Notes: generated from the sequence alone by a model not told the origin. Numbered from the stretch's first letter, positions 34,947 through 45,397 are shown. The stretch: DNA of 64,000 bases from Pyricularia pennisetigena (GCF_004337985.1 NC_043743.1:4162186-4226185), one strand, 5' to 3'. Made by a program: numbers and translations.

Positions 34947-35688
34947 CTCTATGAGTTGGTTGTGGTTGCGGCCTGCATTGAAACAATCACTGATATGGAT
35001 GAGCAGATCATCAATGGCTTTGGCTACTCGACTCTCAACTCCCTGCTTCTCACCATCCCCATGGGATTCTATGGAGGCTCCATCATGCTTGTGTTGTCAT
35101 ATCTTGCGTACCGGCTGAAGAACTGCAGAACTTGGCTCATATTCGGAGCGCAGTGCGGAACCGTCCTGGCATCTCTGCTGCTCTGGCTGCTTCCCCTGTC
35201 TGCCAAAGGCGGTCTTTTGTTCGCCTGCACCATCTTGCCATCAATCGGTGGTGGGTATGCCGTCTTGATGGGTTTGCAGATTGCCAACACGGCCGGGTAC
35301 ACCAAGCGTTCTATTGCGTCGTCGGGGCTTTATATTGGCTACTGTCTAGGTAAGTGTTCTTTTGTCTAATCAACATACATCTGCACATCTATTGTTTAGT
35401 ATTTCGACAAGTTTGTTTTCTTTCGTCTAACATTGGGTGTTCAACTCCAACTTAGGAAACTTTGTCGGACCTCTGTGCTTCAAGTCCACCGACGCCCCTC
35501 GGTATCCCATGGGCTTCCTGGCAGTGGTAGTAACCAACGTCGTTGGTGCCATCCTAATCGTGGTCTACCGCTACGTGTGTGTCTGGGACAATAAGCGTCG
35601 CGATGCTGCTGGTATCGCCGAGGGTTTCGACCATGCTTACGCAGACGAGGGCGACGTGAAGAACAAGCAGTTCCGCTATATTTTATGA
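33559..35688 (+). CDS. MFS transporter, anion:cation symporter family
   Basis: Eight exons: 33559-33758, 33857-33902, 33992-34095, 34171-34334, 34413-34580, 34655-34905, 35007-35349 and 35456-35688; all introns 74-106 nt. The sixth has T36 directly after the donor. The 502-residue product is typical of the Dal5/Tna1-like ACS group (allantoate, nicotinate and other organic anions): a soluble N terminus ending WTEEEEAKLRKKVDWKLMPI, then segments such as YALQYYDKAMLSQA, YAWSASMFYLGFIIGSYP, ERFFLGVLEAGVSPMFM, GMWYKKAEQAWRMGIWY and LPTDPVSAKGF. About 12 membrane helices are expected. Likely a plasma-membrane proton symporter for a carboxylate. Divergent from the MBL hydrolase gene, which fits uptake of a substrate or export of an acid product. 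An AAG acceptor (34412) was used for exon 5 because the other choice hits a stop. Confidence 0.93.
34911..34946. repeat. T36 homopolymer inside an intron
   Basis: Lies in the sixth intron of the MFS gene and begins with the last base of its GTGAGT donor. Longest T run in the window. Confidence 0.9.
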
Positions 35689-36207
35689 TTTTGCTTGCGT
35701 GTCAGTCTTGCCAGCTAGATTGGCTGTTTCGCCTTTCAGCGCGCATTGTAGGGAAGCCTTTGTACAAATAGCCTTGACGCAAAGAATTTGATCGACCCAC
35801 ATTCCCCATCTGGAAAGCTCGGTTTGTTATTGCTCGACTTTCCTAATAATACTCTGTAAATCTTTCATTCGGTGCGCACCTGCTCTCAGTCTTAATCTTT
35901 ATCAATACAATTATTTTATTTGCCATAAATATTCTCGTGTAGCATACTTGAGGTTTACTGGTTCATCCTTCGGATCCCCAGAATGATTGCTCTTTGGTGT
36001 TAGAATCCCTACTCAGTACCAACATCTCTGGCCCCACTTCACTATGCGAGCTACCATGTGGGTACCCCGTCTTCCTGCAGCTCCTGACCCCACCAAGGAA
36101 AAAAAAAAAAAGTTCGAGCTGCTGTTCCGCGATCGCAAGGCAAATGCGATTCCCCATACCTCAAACCTACAATTTTGCAGCTTCAATCCTGCACCCAAAA
36201 CCTGACC
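35689..36207. other. Intergenic (MFS to ESF1)
   Basis: About 520 bases; 3' UTR of the transporter and promoter/5' UTR of ESF1. No gene seen. Confidence 0.5.
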
Positions 36208-38397
36208 ATGGCCAAAAAATCCAAATCTAGCAGCGGTGGCTCCGCATCCGCCAGTTCGAGCAAAGTCACAGATGCCCGCTTCGCCAATTTCGAGTCCGAC
36301 CCCCGTTTCCGACTCCCCTCGAAGCGCCAGACCAAGACCAAGATTGACAAGCGTTTCGCCGGCGTCTTCAAGGACGAAGAGTTTACAAAAACCGCAAAGG
36401 TCGACAGATATGGCCGCCCATTATCGGGCGAGAAGCACAAGAAGGCACTCAAGAATTTGTACGAGCCTGAGGACGACGAGAGCAGTAGCGACGATAGCGA
36501 CGCCAGCAAGGAGGAAGAGGACGGCGCAGATATCGAAGTGGAAGATGACGAGGTTGTGAAGCGCGAGCTGCGCGCAGCAGACAAAAAGTATGACCCTGCC
36601 CGCGGCGGCGGGTTCGAATCTTCTTCGGACGAGTCCGACTCGGATTCTGACGAGGGCGACGAGCCAGAGGTGGAAGAGGAAGAAGCAGGAGGCGCATCAA
36701 TCCAGCGCTTCCAAGACGAGCAAGCAGACGTTCCGCTGGGCGAGGTCACCAACAGGATAGCAATTGTCAACATCGACTGGGATCACATCAAGTCGGTCGA
36801 TCTATTTGCCGTTTTCTCCAGTTTCGTACCAAGCGGTGGGAGGATAGAAAAGGTTTCAATCTTCCCGAGCGAGTTCGGCAAGGAGCGCATGGCACAAGAG
36901 GAGGTAGAGGGGCCACCCCGGGACATCTTTAAGAAGCGCAGCGAAAACGACGAGGATGAAGACGAAGAAGAGGAAGATTCAGAAGACGACGAGAAGATCA
37001 AGCAGGAGCTGCTGCAAGAGGGTGACGACCAAGATTTCGACACGGACGCTCTTCGGTCATACCAACTGGACCGGCTGCGATACTACTATGCAATCATGGT
37101 CTGTAGCGACAAGCACACTGCCGAGACAATCTACCGCGAGGTGGACGGCAGGGAATACCTCGCGTCTTCCAACTTCCTCGACCTACGATTTGTGCCCGAC
37201 GACACGACGTTTGACGACCAGCCACGAGACGAGTGTACCGGCGTCCCTGCGGGATACCGGCCAGTCGAGTTCGTGACGGACGCTCTACAGCATTCCAAGG
37301 TCAAGTTGACCTGGGACATGCATCCAGACGAGGTGGCGCGCAAAGACTCGATCAAACGAGCGTTTGGAGGAAGCCGTAACGAGATTGCCGAGAACGACCT
37401 CAAAGCATATCTTGCGAGTGACAGCAGCGATGACGAAGAGGAGGAGCCCGTGGCGCAAGGTACTGGTGCAGATGAAGCAGAAGCAGAGCCTAAGCTGTCC
37501 AAGAAGGAGCTTGCACGTCGCAAGATGCGAGAGGCTTTGGGCCTCAAGGACGGGGACGAGCCCAAGAGCTCCAAGTCATCGGGTCCTGTCGGCGACATGC
37601 AGATCACATTTACACCAGCATTGTCCGGCAAGCCAGAGACTAAGGAGGAGGAGGAGGAGGAGGTTGAAGAGACCACGATCGAAAAGTACAAGAGAAAGGA
37701 GAGGGAGCGCAAAGAGATGAAGAGGGAGAGGGCCCGTGCAAAGCGTGAAGGTCGCGATCCAGAAGCTGTCGTCGAAGCCGAACAGCAGGAGACCGAAGAC
37801 CTCGGCTTTGATGACCCGTTCTTCCAGACAGAGGGCGGCGATGAACCTTCGGTGACCAAATCGTCGATTCGCAAAGAGGAGCGGCGCAAGAAGAGGGAGG
37901 CCCGCGAGGCTGAAGAGAAGCAGAAGATGGAGGAGCGGGCCAACCTCGAGCTTATCATGGCGGACGATACTGGAGATGCGACTGCGGCGGCCAAGGCATC
38001 ATCCAAGATGAGCCACTTTGATATGAACGAGATTCTCAAGCAAGAGAAGGCCAGCAAAAAGAAACTCAAGGGCAAGGCGGCCAAGAAGCAAGCGGCCAAA
38101 GATGCTGCCGCCGGGGAGAAGAACCTACTACAGAACGACTTTGAGATGGACGTGGACGACGACCGTTTCAAGGCTGTGTTTGAGGACCATGAGTTTGCCA
38201 TTGATCCTTCAAATCCCAAGTTCAAGGCAACGACTGGCATGAAGAAACTGCTAGAGAAGGGACGGAACAAGAGAAAAGGTGTCGATGAGGAGGATCAAAA
38301 TGACGCAAGTGAGAGGAGCTCCAAAAAAGCCAAGGCGAGCAATAGTGAGCTGTCAGGACTCGTGCAGTCTGTCAAAAGAAAAGCCAAGAAGGCCTAG
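36208..38397 (+). CDS. ESF1: Pre-rRNA-processing protein ESF1
   Basis: Intronless, 729 residues. ESF1 is a nucleolar factor for 18S rRNA maturation in the SSU processome. Visible: N-terminal DARFANFESDPRFRLPSKRQ and KIDKRFAGVF, acidic Ser/Asp/Glu tracts, the ESF1 RRM region (NRIAIVNIDWDHIKSVDLFA through YREVDGREYLASSNFLDLRF), LTWDMHPDEVARKDSIKRAF, charged coiled-coil-like KKER-rich segments, and the C-terminal NUC153-type motif LLQNDFEMDVDDDRFKAVF followed by FAIDPSNPKFKATTGM. The first ATG in a good context is 36208; the open frame extends 33 nt upstream without an ATG. Likely constitutive. It is a housekeeping gene that marks the right-hand edge of the oxidoreductase cluster. Confidence 0.95.
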   Translation: MAKKSKSSSGGSASASSSKVTDARFANFESDPRFRLPSKRQTKTKIDKRFAGVFKDEEFTKTAKVDRYGRPLSGEKHKKALKNLYEPEDDESSSDDSDASKEEEDGADIEVEDDEVVKRELRAADKKYDPARGGGFESSSDESDSDSDEGDEPEVEEEEAGGASIQRFQDEQADVPLGEVTNRIAIVNIDWDHIKSVDLFAVFSSFVPSGGRIEKVSIFPSEFGKERMAQEEVEGPPRDIFKKRSENDEDEDEEEEDSEDDEKIKQELLQEGDDQDFDTDALRSYQLDRLRYYYAIMVCSDKHTAETIYREVDGREYLASSNFLDLRFVPDDTTFDDQPRDECTGVPAGYRPVEFVTDALQHSKVKLTWDMHPDEVARKDSIKRAFGGSRNEIAENDLKAYLASDSSDDEEEEPVAQGTGADEAEAEPKLSKKELARRKMREALGLKDGDEPKSSKSSGPVGDMQITFTPALSGKPETKEEEEEEVEETTIEKYKRKERERKEMKRERARAKREGRDPEAVVEAEQQETEDLGFDDPFFQTEGGDEPSVTKSSIRKEERRKKREAREAEEKQKMEERANLELIMADDTGDATAAAKASSKMSHFDMNEILKQEKASKKKLKGKAAKKQAAKDAAAGEKNLLQNDFEMDVDDDRFKAVFEDHEFAIDPSNPKFKATTGMKKLLEKGRNKRKGVDEEDQNDASERSSKKAKASNSELSGLVQSVKRKAKKA

Positions 38398-38997
38398 TTC
38401 CAGACTACTGCTAGAACAATCATCACAAAAAGAAAATGTAATCAATCCATAACAGTTGAATCAAACTAATGACCAGAAATTTTCTTCTGCGTTGGCAACA
38501 ATGGCGTGGGTTCAATTGAGCTAGCCTAGATGATTACATAGCTGTGCCCCATATTCACGGTCACGAGGCTGTTCGTCTATCGTCAATCGCATTGGGATTT
38601 ATTTACTGTCGGCGCTATCAATCCAATCCGTACATGGCATGCCGCCTTAGCCAGTCGAACCGGGTAAATACTGCCTGACAAAGCCGGTGGATGATGACAC
38701 GGCAACCCCGGATGACGATCCCACAAGACAAGGAGGAGCGACACAAGCCAACCAGAGAAAGAATCTGCAGCGGGCACGGCAGCCAGTCGCCCTGGTCGCT
38801 TTCTCGTATTTTCCCCTCTTTTTGACCACTTTCTTACTTACCGCATGCACCACATGTAGTTATATGTATGGATGTATGGTACTTTGACCGAGTTTAGATC
38901 AGGCTGTGCTCCTTGCTGTCCCTTGCCCGACTGTTTGTACTACCAAAAGTGCCTAAATCTTGCAATCATCCAACGGTTAGCAACTTTATCGGAAAGC

Positions 38998-39001
<4 letters not shown>

Positions 39002-39033
<32 letters not shown>
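39002..39033. repeat. T32 homopolymer
   Basis: Uninterrupted intergenic thymine run. Confidence 0.9.
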
Positions 39034-39403
39034 CCCCATCGCACAAGACCGAACCGCGCTAGCCGTTTTGTGCTGTTGTTACCGCAGGTTGGAATTTCGG
39101 TCGATTGACCTGCATTGCAACGTAGTGCATGCCCCGCCTACGTCAAGACTCGCCAGCGATCTCATTTGATACCAGAGAGAGAGAAAGACATTTAATTCTG
39201 CTGCGGCTGTTGTGTGGCTCGTATCGGCGACAGGTACCGTGCAGCAAGTAGCGTTGGTTCCTGTGCCTCTTGCATAGCTGGGCATCGCATCGCAACGAGA
39301 GAAAAAAAAAAAAAAAAAAAAAATCCACTCACGCCATCCAAAGTCTGCCCACTTTGGCAGTAAAGGGGACGCATCGCTGCTTTCAGGCCAAACCTCAACT
39401 GAA

Positions 39404-39410
39404 TATAAAA
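39404..39410 (+). promoter_or_regulatory. TATA box (TATAAAA)
   Basis: Consensus TATAAAA 133 nt before the start codon of the small secreted protein gene; suggests a regulated, TATA-driven promoter. Confidence 0.55.
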
Positions 39411-39542
39411 GGTTGGACAAGCGGCCTGATTATCTCTACAAAACAAAACAACACCAAACATCAGACTCGGACAGCTTTGTTTTCTACTGTAACCAAACTT
39501 GACCTTTCCCATCACGCGCCGACGATTACAAGAACAGCCAAA

Positions 39543-40211
39543 ATGCTTTTCTCAACCGCAATTATATCCACCGCCGCCTTTGGGCTGGCCGCTGCCTCTC
39601 CTCTTATCAACCGGAGCCCAGGCGGTCCTTCCGTCATAGCGGGCAAGGGCTTCTTCCTCGCCGTAGCGGGCGACCTGCGCGAGATGGACCCGGAGAACGC
39701 CGACAACAACGCCTGGGTCCTCAGCCTGCAGCGCGTGGCGACGGGCGTCTACGCCTCCGTCATCGAGCCGCGGAGTCGGGACAAGACCAAGAACCCCACC
39801 TTCTACCTCAACGGGACCGCCGGCGGCGATCAGCAGACGCTGAACCTCGACGTCCCCGGCGCCTTCCCGCTGTCGGCGGTCGTGTCGTCGAGCGAGGACG
39901 GCGAGAACGTCCTTTCGTTCCGCAACAACGACGCCACCAAGGGCCTGACCACGTCCAAGCGCGCCACCGACGGTCTTCCCATCCTGACTGGCCCGTCACC
40001 CGGCGGTTGGGCCGTCTGCAGGCGCGATCTGCCCACCAGCACGGGTCCGGTCTCGGTCATGATGCCGCGTTTCGTCAAGGCGGAAGACAGCGCGCCCGAG
40101 GGCTGCGTGACTGTCGACTTGATGGCCATGTGCAACGATCTGGCCGAGCTGCAGCCCACTGACGGCTGGAACCATGACAATGTCAGCGAGATCAAGTGTG
40201 TGGCCAATTAG
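39543..40211 (+). CDS. Small secreted protein, 4-Cys (effector candidate)
   Basis: Intronless, 222 residues. Starts with a clear signal peptide (MLFSTAIISTAAFGLAAA, cleavage near ASP-LI). The mature part has one N-glycosylation site (NGT), a segment resembling fungal secreted proteins of the DUF7907 type (GFFLAVAGDL, NNAWVLSLQRV, PTFYLNGT), and four cysteines clustered in the C-terminal third (AVCRR, EGCVT, AMCND, IKCVA) that could form two disulfides. The DUF assignment is from recall and weak. No catalytic motif. The ATG has an AAAATG context after a TATA box. Could be a cell-wall or host-interaction protein; function unknown. Confidence 0.8.
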   Translation: MLFSTAIISTAAFGLAAASPLINRSPGGPSVIAGKGFFLAVAGDLREMDPENADNNAWVLSLQRVATGVYASVIEPRSRDKTKNPTFYLNGTAGGDQQTLNLDVPGAFPLSAVVSSSEDGENVLSFRNNDATKGLTTSKRATDGLPILTGPSPGGWAVCRRDLPTSTGPVSVMMPRFVKAEDSAPEGCVTVDLMAMCNDLAELQPTDGWNHDNVSEIKCVAN

Positions 40212-41336
40212 AGATATTAGTTTACCTGTGAAGCGACTGCGTCGCGAACGAAAGGAGGCTGGGGTTGATGATGGATCGAGACGTGGACGGACTATAATAA
40301 CATACCACGACACAGCTAAGTAATCTGGTTTATAATAGACGGGAATATGTGGGGAAACTTGGAGCTGGTGGAAATAGCGCAGTATATAAATAGTTATTTC
40401 TTATACAAACTAATGACAGACTAGACTAGACACTCATCGCAGAGATCCCGGGGCCATCTTGGATGTGAACATGGGTTTTCCAATTTGGAATTAATACAAG
40501 TGACTTTTACAGCCAGCGCACCTCGGCTAGCCATTGGTGAGTAGTCATACCTCTGTTACCTCATGGACTAGGAAGCATGAGATACTGAGAGGCAGTGAGG
40601 CATCGTTACGGCACCGGCACAAACCCCAAATCAACCCACTTCGTTCCGTCATGCCACACCTGCTTCCAGCTTTCCCCCGTCAGCCTGAAAGGAGCACCTG
40701 TTCAGCTCCCTGCTATTCGACAACCGGATGTTACCTTGGTGAGGGTGCATTGGTCTTTTTGGACTGTGGCAACAAAGAAAAACAATCAAGAGTTTGACAA
40801 TGTGGCTTCGAGCTAGAGAAAAAAAAAAGCAGCAGCTCCATGTATGCATTGGGGATTCCAGGAGGGAAGGCTGAGCAACGCCCTCGAGTTGTTCACTCTG
40901 GAAAAACGCGCCGCATTTCCTGCCCCCAAGGTGGCCCAGACCGGCCTGCAACTATTGTGATTGCTGCAGGGTAACACAAAGTTGGATTGCGCCTCTGTTA
41001 TCAACCATACGCAAAGGACTCGGCCTTGGCAGTCCAAACCAAGCGCTGTCAGCTGGGGCTTTGTCCAAATTGCACAGGACTGAGATCGGGTACAATGATC
41101 ATGTTCCAGGAAGTGATGCTTTGTGGGCGGCAAATTTCAGCAATCCCGCCGACAAAGTCTTTGTCCCTTTTTTTCAATAGGCTGTTGCGTTGGAAACTCT
41201 ACTCATCAATATAAAAGACTGGGTTTTGCTCCGAGTGCCTTTTTCGTAAATCCAGGACATGACAATCATTTGCGACAGGCTCGCAAAACGCAACAACACT
41301 CACTCACACCCAAAACCCCAAAGAAATTGCCCAAAA
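40212..41336. other. Intergenic
   Basis: About 1.1 kb between tandem genes. No gene seen; downstream end is the TATA-containing promoter of the next gene. Confidence 0.5.
41210..41216 (+). promoter_or_regulatory. TATA box (TATAAAA)
   Basis: TATAAAA 127 nt before ATG 41337, the same arrangement as at 39404. It makes an alternative in-frame ATG at 41259 (43 nt downstream of the box) less likely, but possible. Confidence 0.5.
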
Positions 41337-42548
41337 ATGTCATACAACCCTTACATGGGCTTCGATGCCAATGACTACGGGTATTACGTGCCCGACCAGC
41401 CTTGCTATGAACAGCCCAGCGGCTCGGCAGCGCCCATGTATGTGAATCCAGCCTCCCTTGGGCCGGCGCCACGTCTGAGCACATCAACTGGAGCTGGCCA
41501 GGGTCGCACTACAAGTTCCTCCCGCAGCGGCTCCCGGTCATCGTCTTCCAAGCATGCTGGATCGTCTTCAACGTCCACCCGTCGAGCGGCGCGGAGTGCT
41601 TACCCGCCTACATCCATGTCTTCTGCATATCTTCCCGAACCTCCAGTGAGACCTGCCTCGCGCAGCAGCCGCAGAGATTCCTTACTCGGTATGTATCCAC
41701 CCACATCCATGTCTGTGTACGACCCCGAGCCTCTGGCTAGATGTGCCTCTCGGAGCGGGCGCAGGGAGTCTTTATCCGGAATGTATCCACCGACGTCCAT
41801 GTCTACGTACGACTCCGAGCCTCTTGCTAGATCTGCCTCTCGGAGCGGGCGCAGAGAGTCTTCATCCGAAATGTATCCACCCACATCCATGTCTACGTAT
41901 GATGTCAACCCTCCCGTCAGATCTGCCTCCAGGAGCGGCCGCAGAGAGTCCTTTTCAGGTACGTACCACCCACCCACTTTGACAACCCAGCACTTGCTCG
42001 ACAACCCATCCAGGCCCACTTCGCGATCTGGTCATGGCCAGTCATCCGACAGCTCACGCGCTTCCAAGCGCAGTTCCCGGACCATGGACCCAGCCCCGGA
42101 CAGGCCGTCTCGCAGCCACCGGCGATCGGCCGAAGTTCCTGCGCGCGCCAAGAGCCCCAAGCCCTCGAACACGGACGCCTTCGGGTCGAAGCTCAAGTAC
42201 TGCCCCAAGTGCGGCCTCACCAAGCTGAAGCTGGTCTCGATGGCCATGTGCCGCACGTGCGCCGCGGAGATGACGCGGGGCACGCTCGGCCCGGGGATGC
42301 CCACGTCTCCGTCGACGACACCGTACCGGCCCGTGGTCGACCTCTCCGCCTCGGGTGCGTCCAGGGCTACCCCTTACCCCATTCCGACTTGGTACACCGA
42401 CACCCCTGTCCTCGGCGGCACCAATGCGTATCGTGCCAGCATGACGGCACCGCGTGGGAGCCGCGTCTGTCCTTGCGGTCGACCGAACCATGACAATCTG
42501 TCCATCATGTGTCTTCACTGCCAGAGGAACCGTCTTGGTCGAAACTGA
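41337..42548 (+). CDS. Ser/Arg-rich repeat protein with paired CxxC motifs
   Basis: Intronless, 403 residues; not recognised as a named family. N-terminal MSYNPYMGFDANDYGYYVPD and a Ser/Arg/Thr-rich stretch are followed by four tandem 30-31-residue repeats (residues 89-209) of the form YPPTSMSxYDxEPxxRxASRSGRRES, then a fifth degraded copy. The C-terminal half holds two Cys clusters: YCPKCGLTKLKLVSMAMCRTC (CxxC-x14-CxxC, zinc-ribbon-like) and VCPCGRPNHDNLSIMCLHC (CxC-x13-CxxC). No signal peptide or membrane span. RRES/RRDS sites in each repeat fit basophilic kinase or 14-3-3-type targets (inference). In-frame ATG at 41259 would add 26 residues. Possibly a nucleic-acid- or protein-binding scaffold; function unknown. 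Confidence 0.8.
   Translation: MSYNPYMGFDANDYGYYVPDQPCYEQPSGSAAPMYVNPASLGPAPRLSTSTGAGQGRTTSSSRSGSRSSSSKHAGSSSTSTRRAARSAYPPTSMSSAYLPEPPVRPASRSSRRDSLLGMYPPTSMSVYDPEPLARCASRSGRRESLSGMYPPTSMSTYDSEPLARSASRSGRRESSSEMYPPTSMSTYDVNPPVRSASRSGRRESFSGTYHPPTLTTQHLLDNPSRPTSRSGHGQSSDSSRASKRSSRTMDPAPDRPSRSHRRSAEVPARAKSPKPSNTDAFGSKLKYCPKCGLTKLKLVSMAMCRTCAAEMTRGTLGPGMPTSPSTTPYRPVVDLSASGASRATPYPIPTWYTDTPVLGGTNAYRASMTAPRGSRVCPCGRPNHDNLSIMCLHCQRNRLGRN
41601..41963 (+). repeat. Coding minisatellite, four 90-93 bp units
   Basis: Units at 41601-41693, 41694-41783, 41784-41873 and 41874-41963. Units 2 and 3 are nearly identical at DNA level, indicating recent duplication or homogenisation; units 1 and 4 have diverged. 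All lengths are multiples of three, so copy-number change keeps the frame. Confidence 0.9.
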
Positions 42549-42715
42549 TTGGCAAACGTTGGGGGCAGCCTGGTCTTTTTACACGACAGGCGGAGCAGCT
42601 GCCCGCAACAGGGCAAGTAGCCCTTGTGGAATATTATTGTAGAACATTATTACAGTTTTTTTTTCACTTTCAGTAGCAAAATATAGACATCAAGGTTTTG
42701 GCTTCCAGCTATATG

Positions 42716-42719
<4 letters not shown>

Positions 42720-42748
<29 letters not shown>
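42720..42748. repeat. TA dinucleotide microsatellite
   Basis: About 14 TA units between the convergent repeat-protein and fucosidase genes. Confidence 0.9.
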
Positions 42749-42751
<3 letters not shown>

Positions 42752-42783
42752 CAAATCTTCTCTGTGCATGTTGTCATCCCCTT

Positions 42784-45397
42784 TTATTGCTCATCTCTCT
42801 TGACAATGTACGTCTTGCCCCTTTCGGACGGCAACTTGACAAAGATCCCGTTTCCATGACCCTCTACCGTGATGGTGGCAGAGGTACCGTTAGCCTGCCC
42901 GAGTGGAATGGCCCCCAGAGTAACCCAGACGGTGTTCCCTTGGAGGCTGGTCAAAGTCGCATTCGTCAACCTTGCCTGGTCGTCCCAGTGCACATCAAGC
43001 TGGAATCCACCCCTTGTCAAGAGACCCTTGGCATGTCCACCCCCGTTCGCCGCCCATTGCCGCGGCAGAGCAGGGAGCAGCCGGATGAGATGGTGCGCTT
43101 CTGTTCCGTCCCCCAACGTCGCCGCGTCCCCGTTGGCTGTCACCAGTTCGTGGCTCTGAACAATGGCTTCGACGACGGTCACTCCGCCATAGTTTCCATC
43201 TAGCTGGAACGCCGAAGGGGCGTTGATGTCAAGCATGGAGTTTGGGTATGTCAAGTTTACCAAGAGGTGGTCGTACGACCTGGCGACACCATCCGCATCA
43301 AACAATCTCGCGGCCAGTGCAATCGACCAGGCCCTGGACCAGCCCGTGTCTCCGCCACCGTTGCCCAGCCGCCTTGCCAGCGAGCGCTTGGCCGCCTCGA
43401 AGGGCAGGCCGCTGGACGATGTTATCTGACTGCCCGGGAAGAGGCCAAACAGCTGTGAAAAGTGTCGATGCCCGGGCTCGTCTTCCGTGTAGTCGTGGAT
43501 GAACTCGGCGAGGCCGCCGTACTGGTCCTTGCGAAGCGGTGGGAGGCGAGCACGCGCCGACTTGACGCGATCCGGCAGTTCCTTTCCGTCTACGTCTCCC
43601 AGAATGTCGGTTGCGTGCAACACAAGTCCAAACACCTCCCAGATGATGGAGTTGTCGCACGTCGGGCCCAGAGTCAAGGCCACCCCTTGTCTTGTTGTGC
43701 TGTTGGGCAGGTAGTACTGGATCTCGGGGGAGACGCTGGGGTTGGTGACGAGGTGACCCTGATACTCTGTGAGGAAGTCGAGGAAAAACAGGGCAGAGTC
43801 ACGCAGCACTGGATAGTAGTCCCTCAGCACCTGCTGGTCGCCAGTGAAGAGGTAGTGCTCATGGACGTGCGTGACGAGCCAGCCTAGACCGGTCGGCCAG
43901 AAGGTCGAAGCGGCGTAGTTGTCCTGCGGCGCGCAGTCACCCCAGAGGTCCGTGTTGTGGTGGCATACGGAACCCGAGGCATTGTACATGCGGCGGGCGA
44001 CGTCTTTGCCGTTTTGATGCATGATCTTGAGGTGGTCCAAGAGGGAATGGTGCAGCTCGGGCATGTCTATGCCGCCGCAGCGTTAACAGAATGGTTGCAG
44101 CATAAAACCCAGCAAGCAAAGTCGGTGATACCAAGGAGAGCGAGCAAAAGAAAAAAAAGAAGAAAAAAAAAAAAAGGCCAAAGGGCACTCAACTGGTTAG
44201 CAACGCTGGCCAATAATTCATCTGCAGGTTGATGTTGATGGTATACTTGGAGCCCCATTGTGGGGAAATGTCAGTGTTCCAAATGCCCTGCAGGTTTGCT
44301 GGCAGAGTCCCCGGCCTCCCGCTGGCAATCAAAAGATAGCGGGCAAAGTAAAAGTACAGCGTGGCCATCTCTGGGTCGAACGACTGGGACATGCCACGCA
44401 GCCTTTGTGCCGTCGACTTGCTCTTTTGCTCGCTGGAAGATGTTCCCAGGCTGAGATCAACCCGGCCAGCCAATTTCTGGTAGTCCTCTACATGTTCGGC
44501 TCGAATGGCGTCATACCCCTTCGCAGCAGCTGTGCGAAGATCCGCCAGTACCGACTGCCGCAGCTGGTCCTTGGGCTTGCGGTAGGTGGTCCACGCAGTC
44601 CAGTATATAACTGCAGAATCAGCATCGCTCACAACGATGGTCTCGCCAATCGTCTTGACGGAGCCACTTGATACTGCCACCTTTGCCCCTGATGAGAAGA
44701 CAATCGCATCAGACCCCATGCTGCCACCACCCATAAGGATCGTGTCGCCGTCCAGTGCTGTCGTATAGTCCTGAAATCTGTTCAGACCACTGCCGCGTGA
44801 CTGGCTGACCGTGAAGGAGATGGACCTGCTCCGGTTGCTCTTAATTCTGACAGCAATGACCTGGTCCGGGAAGCTGGCCAAATATTCCCGGCTAAAATCT
44901 GTACCATTTACAGTGTAATCGATACCAGCTAAGCCCTCGCCAACGTCCAGCCACCGCTCATAGTTCCCTGCCTGTCCTGCCGGCCCCTTCATGGCAAGAT
45001 GTAGTCGACCGAGCCAGTCATAGTGCCTTACCGAGTCTGGTAGACCCTTGTACGCCATGCCGGCAAGCGTTGCGGCCTCTTCGATTCTGCCCTGGGTAAT
45101 CAGCTGCTGGATCTGGGGCATGTTGGCGGCGGCGTCTGGATTGACGCGATCCATCTTCCCACCCGACCAGAAAGAATCCTCATTGAGCGTGATGGCCTCC
45201 GTCAGGGCGGTTCCCGGCAGTGAGAAGCCAAGGCGGCCGTTGCCGATGAGGAACGAGTCGTTGTACGTGACGCCTGCTGTGGTTTGCCACAGTCTGAGGG
45301 GGTTGGCGGCCGAGCTCGCCAGCGTGGAGTCCATGGCTGCCACCGCCATAGCGACAAGAGAACAAAAGGCCAATCTCAGTAGCATCGCTGGTGCCAT
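42784..45397 (-). CDS. Secreted GH95 alpha-L-fucosidase
   Basis: Two exons, 45397-44194 and 44066-42784, with a 127 nt intron (GTTGAG donor, A-rich tract) and a join reading NYWPALLTN-MPELHHSLLD. The 828-residue product starts with a signal peptide (MAPAMLLRLAFCSLVAMAVAA). GH95 landmarks: LRLWQTTAGVTYNDSFLIGNG, EAITLNEDSFWSGG, the (alpha/alpha)6 region with ANLQGIWNTD and NINLQMNYWP (conserved Asn residues of the active site), HHNTDLWGDCAPQD, LTLGPTCDNSIIWEVF (catalytic Glu region), HRHFSQLFGLFPG and SAFQLDGNYGGV (active-site Asp). Reaction: inverting hydrolysis of alpha-1,2-fucosyl (or galactosyl) linkages, for example on xyloglucan or pectic side chains. Acts outside the cell. A longer in-frame start at 45445 would place extra residues before the signal and is less likely. 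Confidence 0.93.

Larger units (their letters stand above)
38398..39542. other. Intergenic with T32 and A22 tracts
   Basis: About 1.1 kb; T32 (39002-39033) and A22 (39302-39323) homopolymers and the promoter of the small secreted protein. No gene seen. Confidence 0.5.

Noticed and set aside
37131..38270. 379-codon Ser-rich minus-strand ORF
   Set aside because: Complement of the Glu/Lys-rich ESF1 coding sequence; composition explains the open frame.
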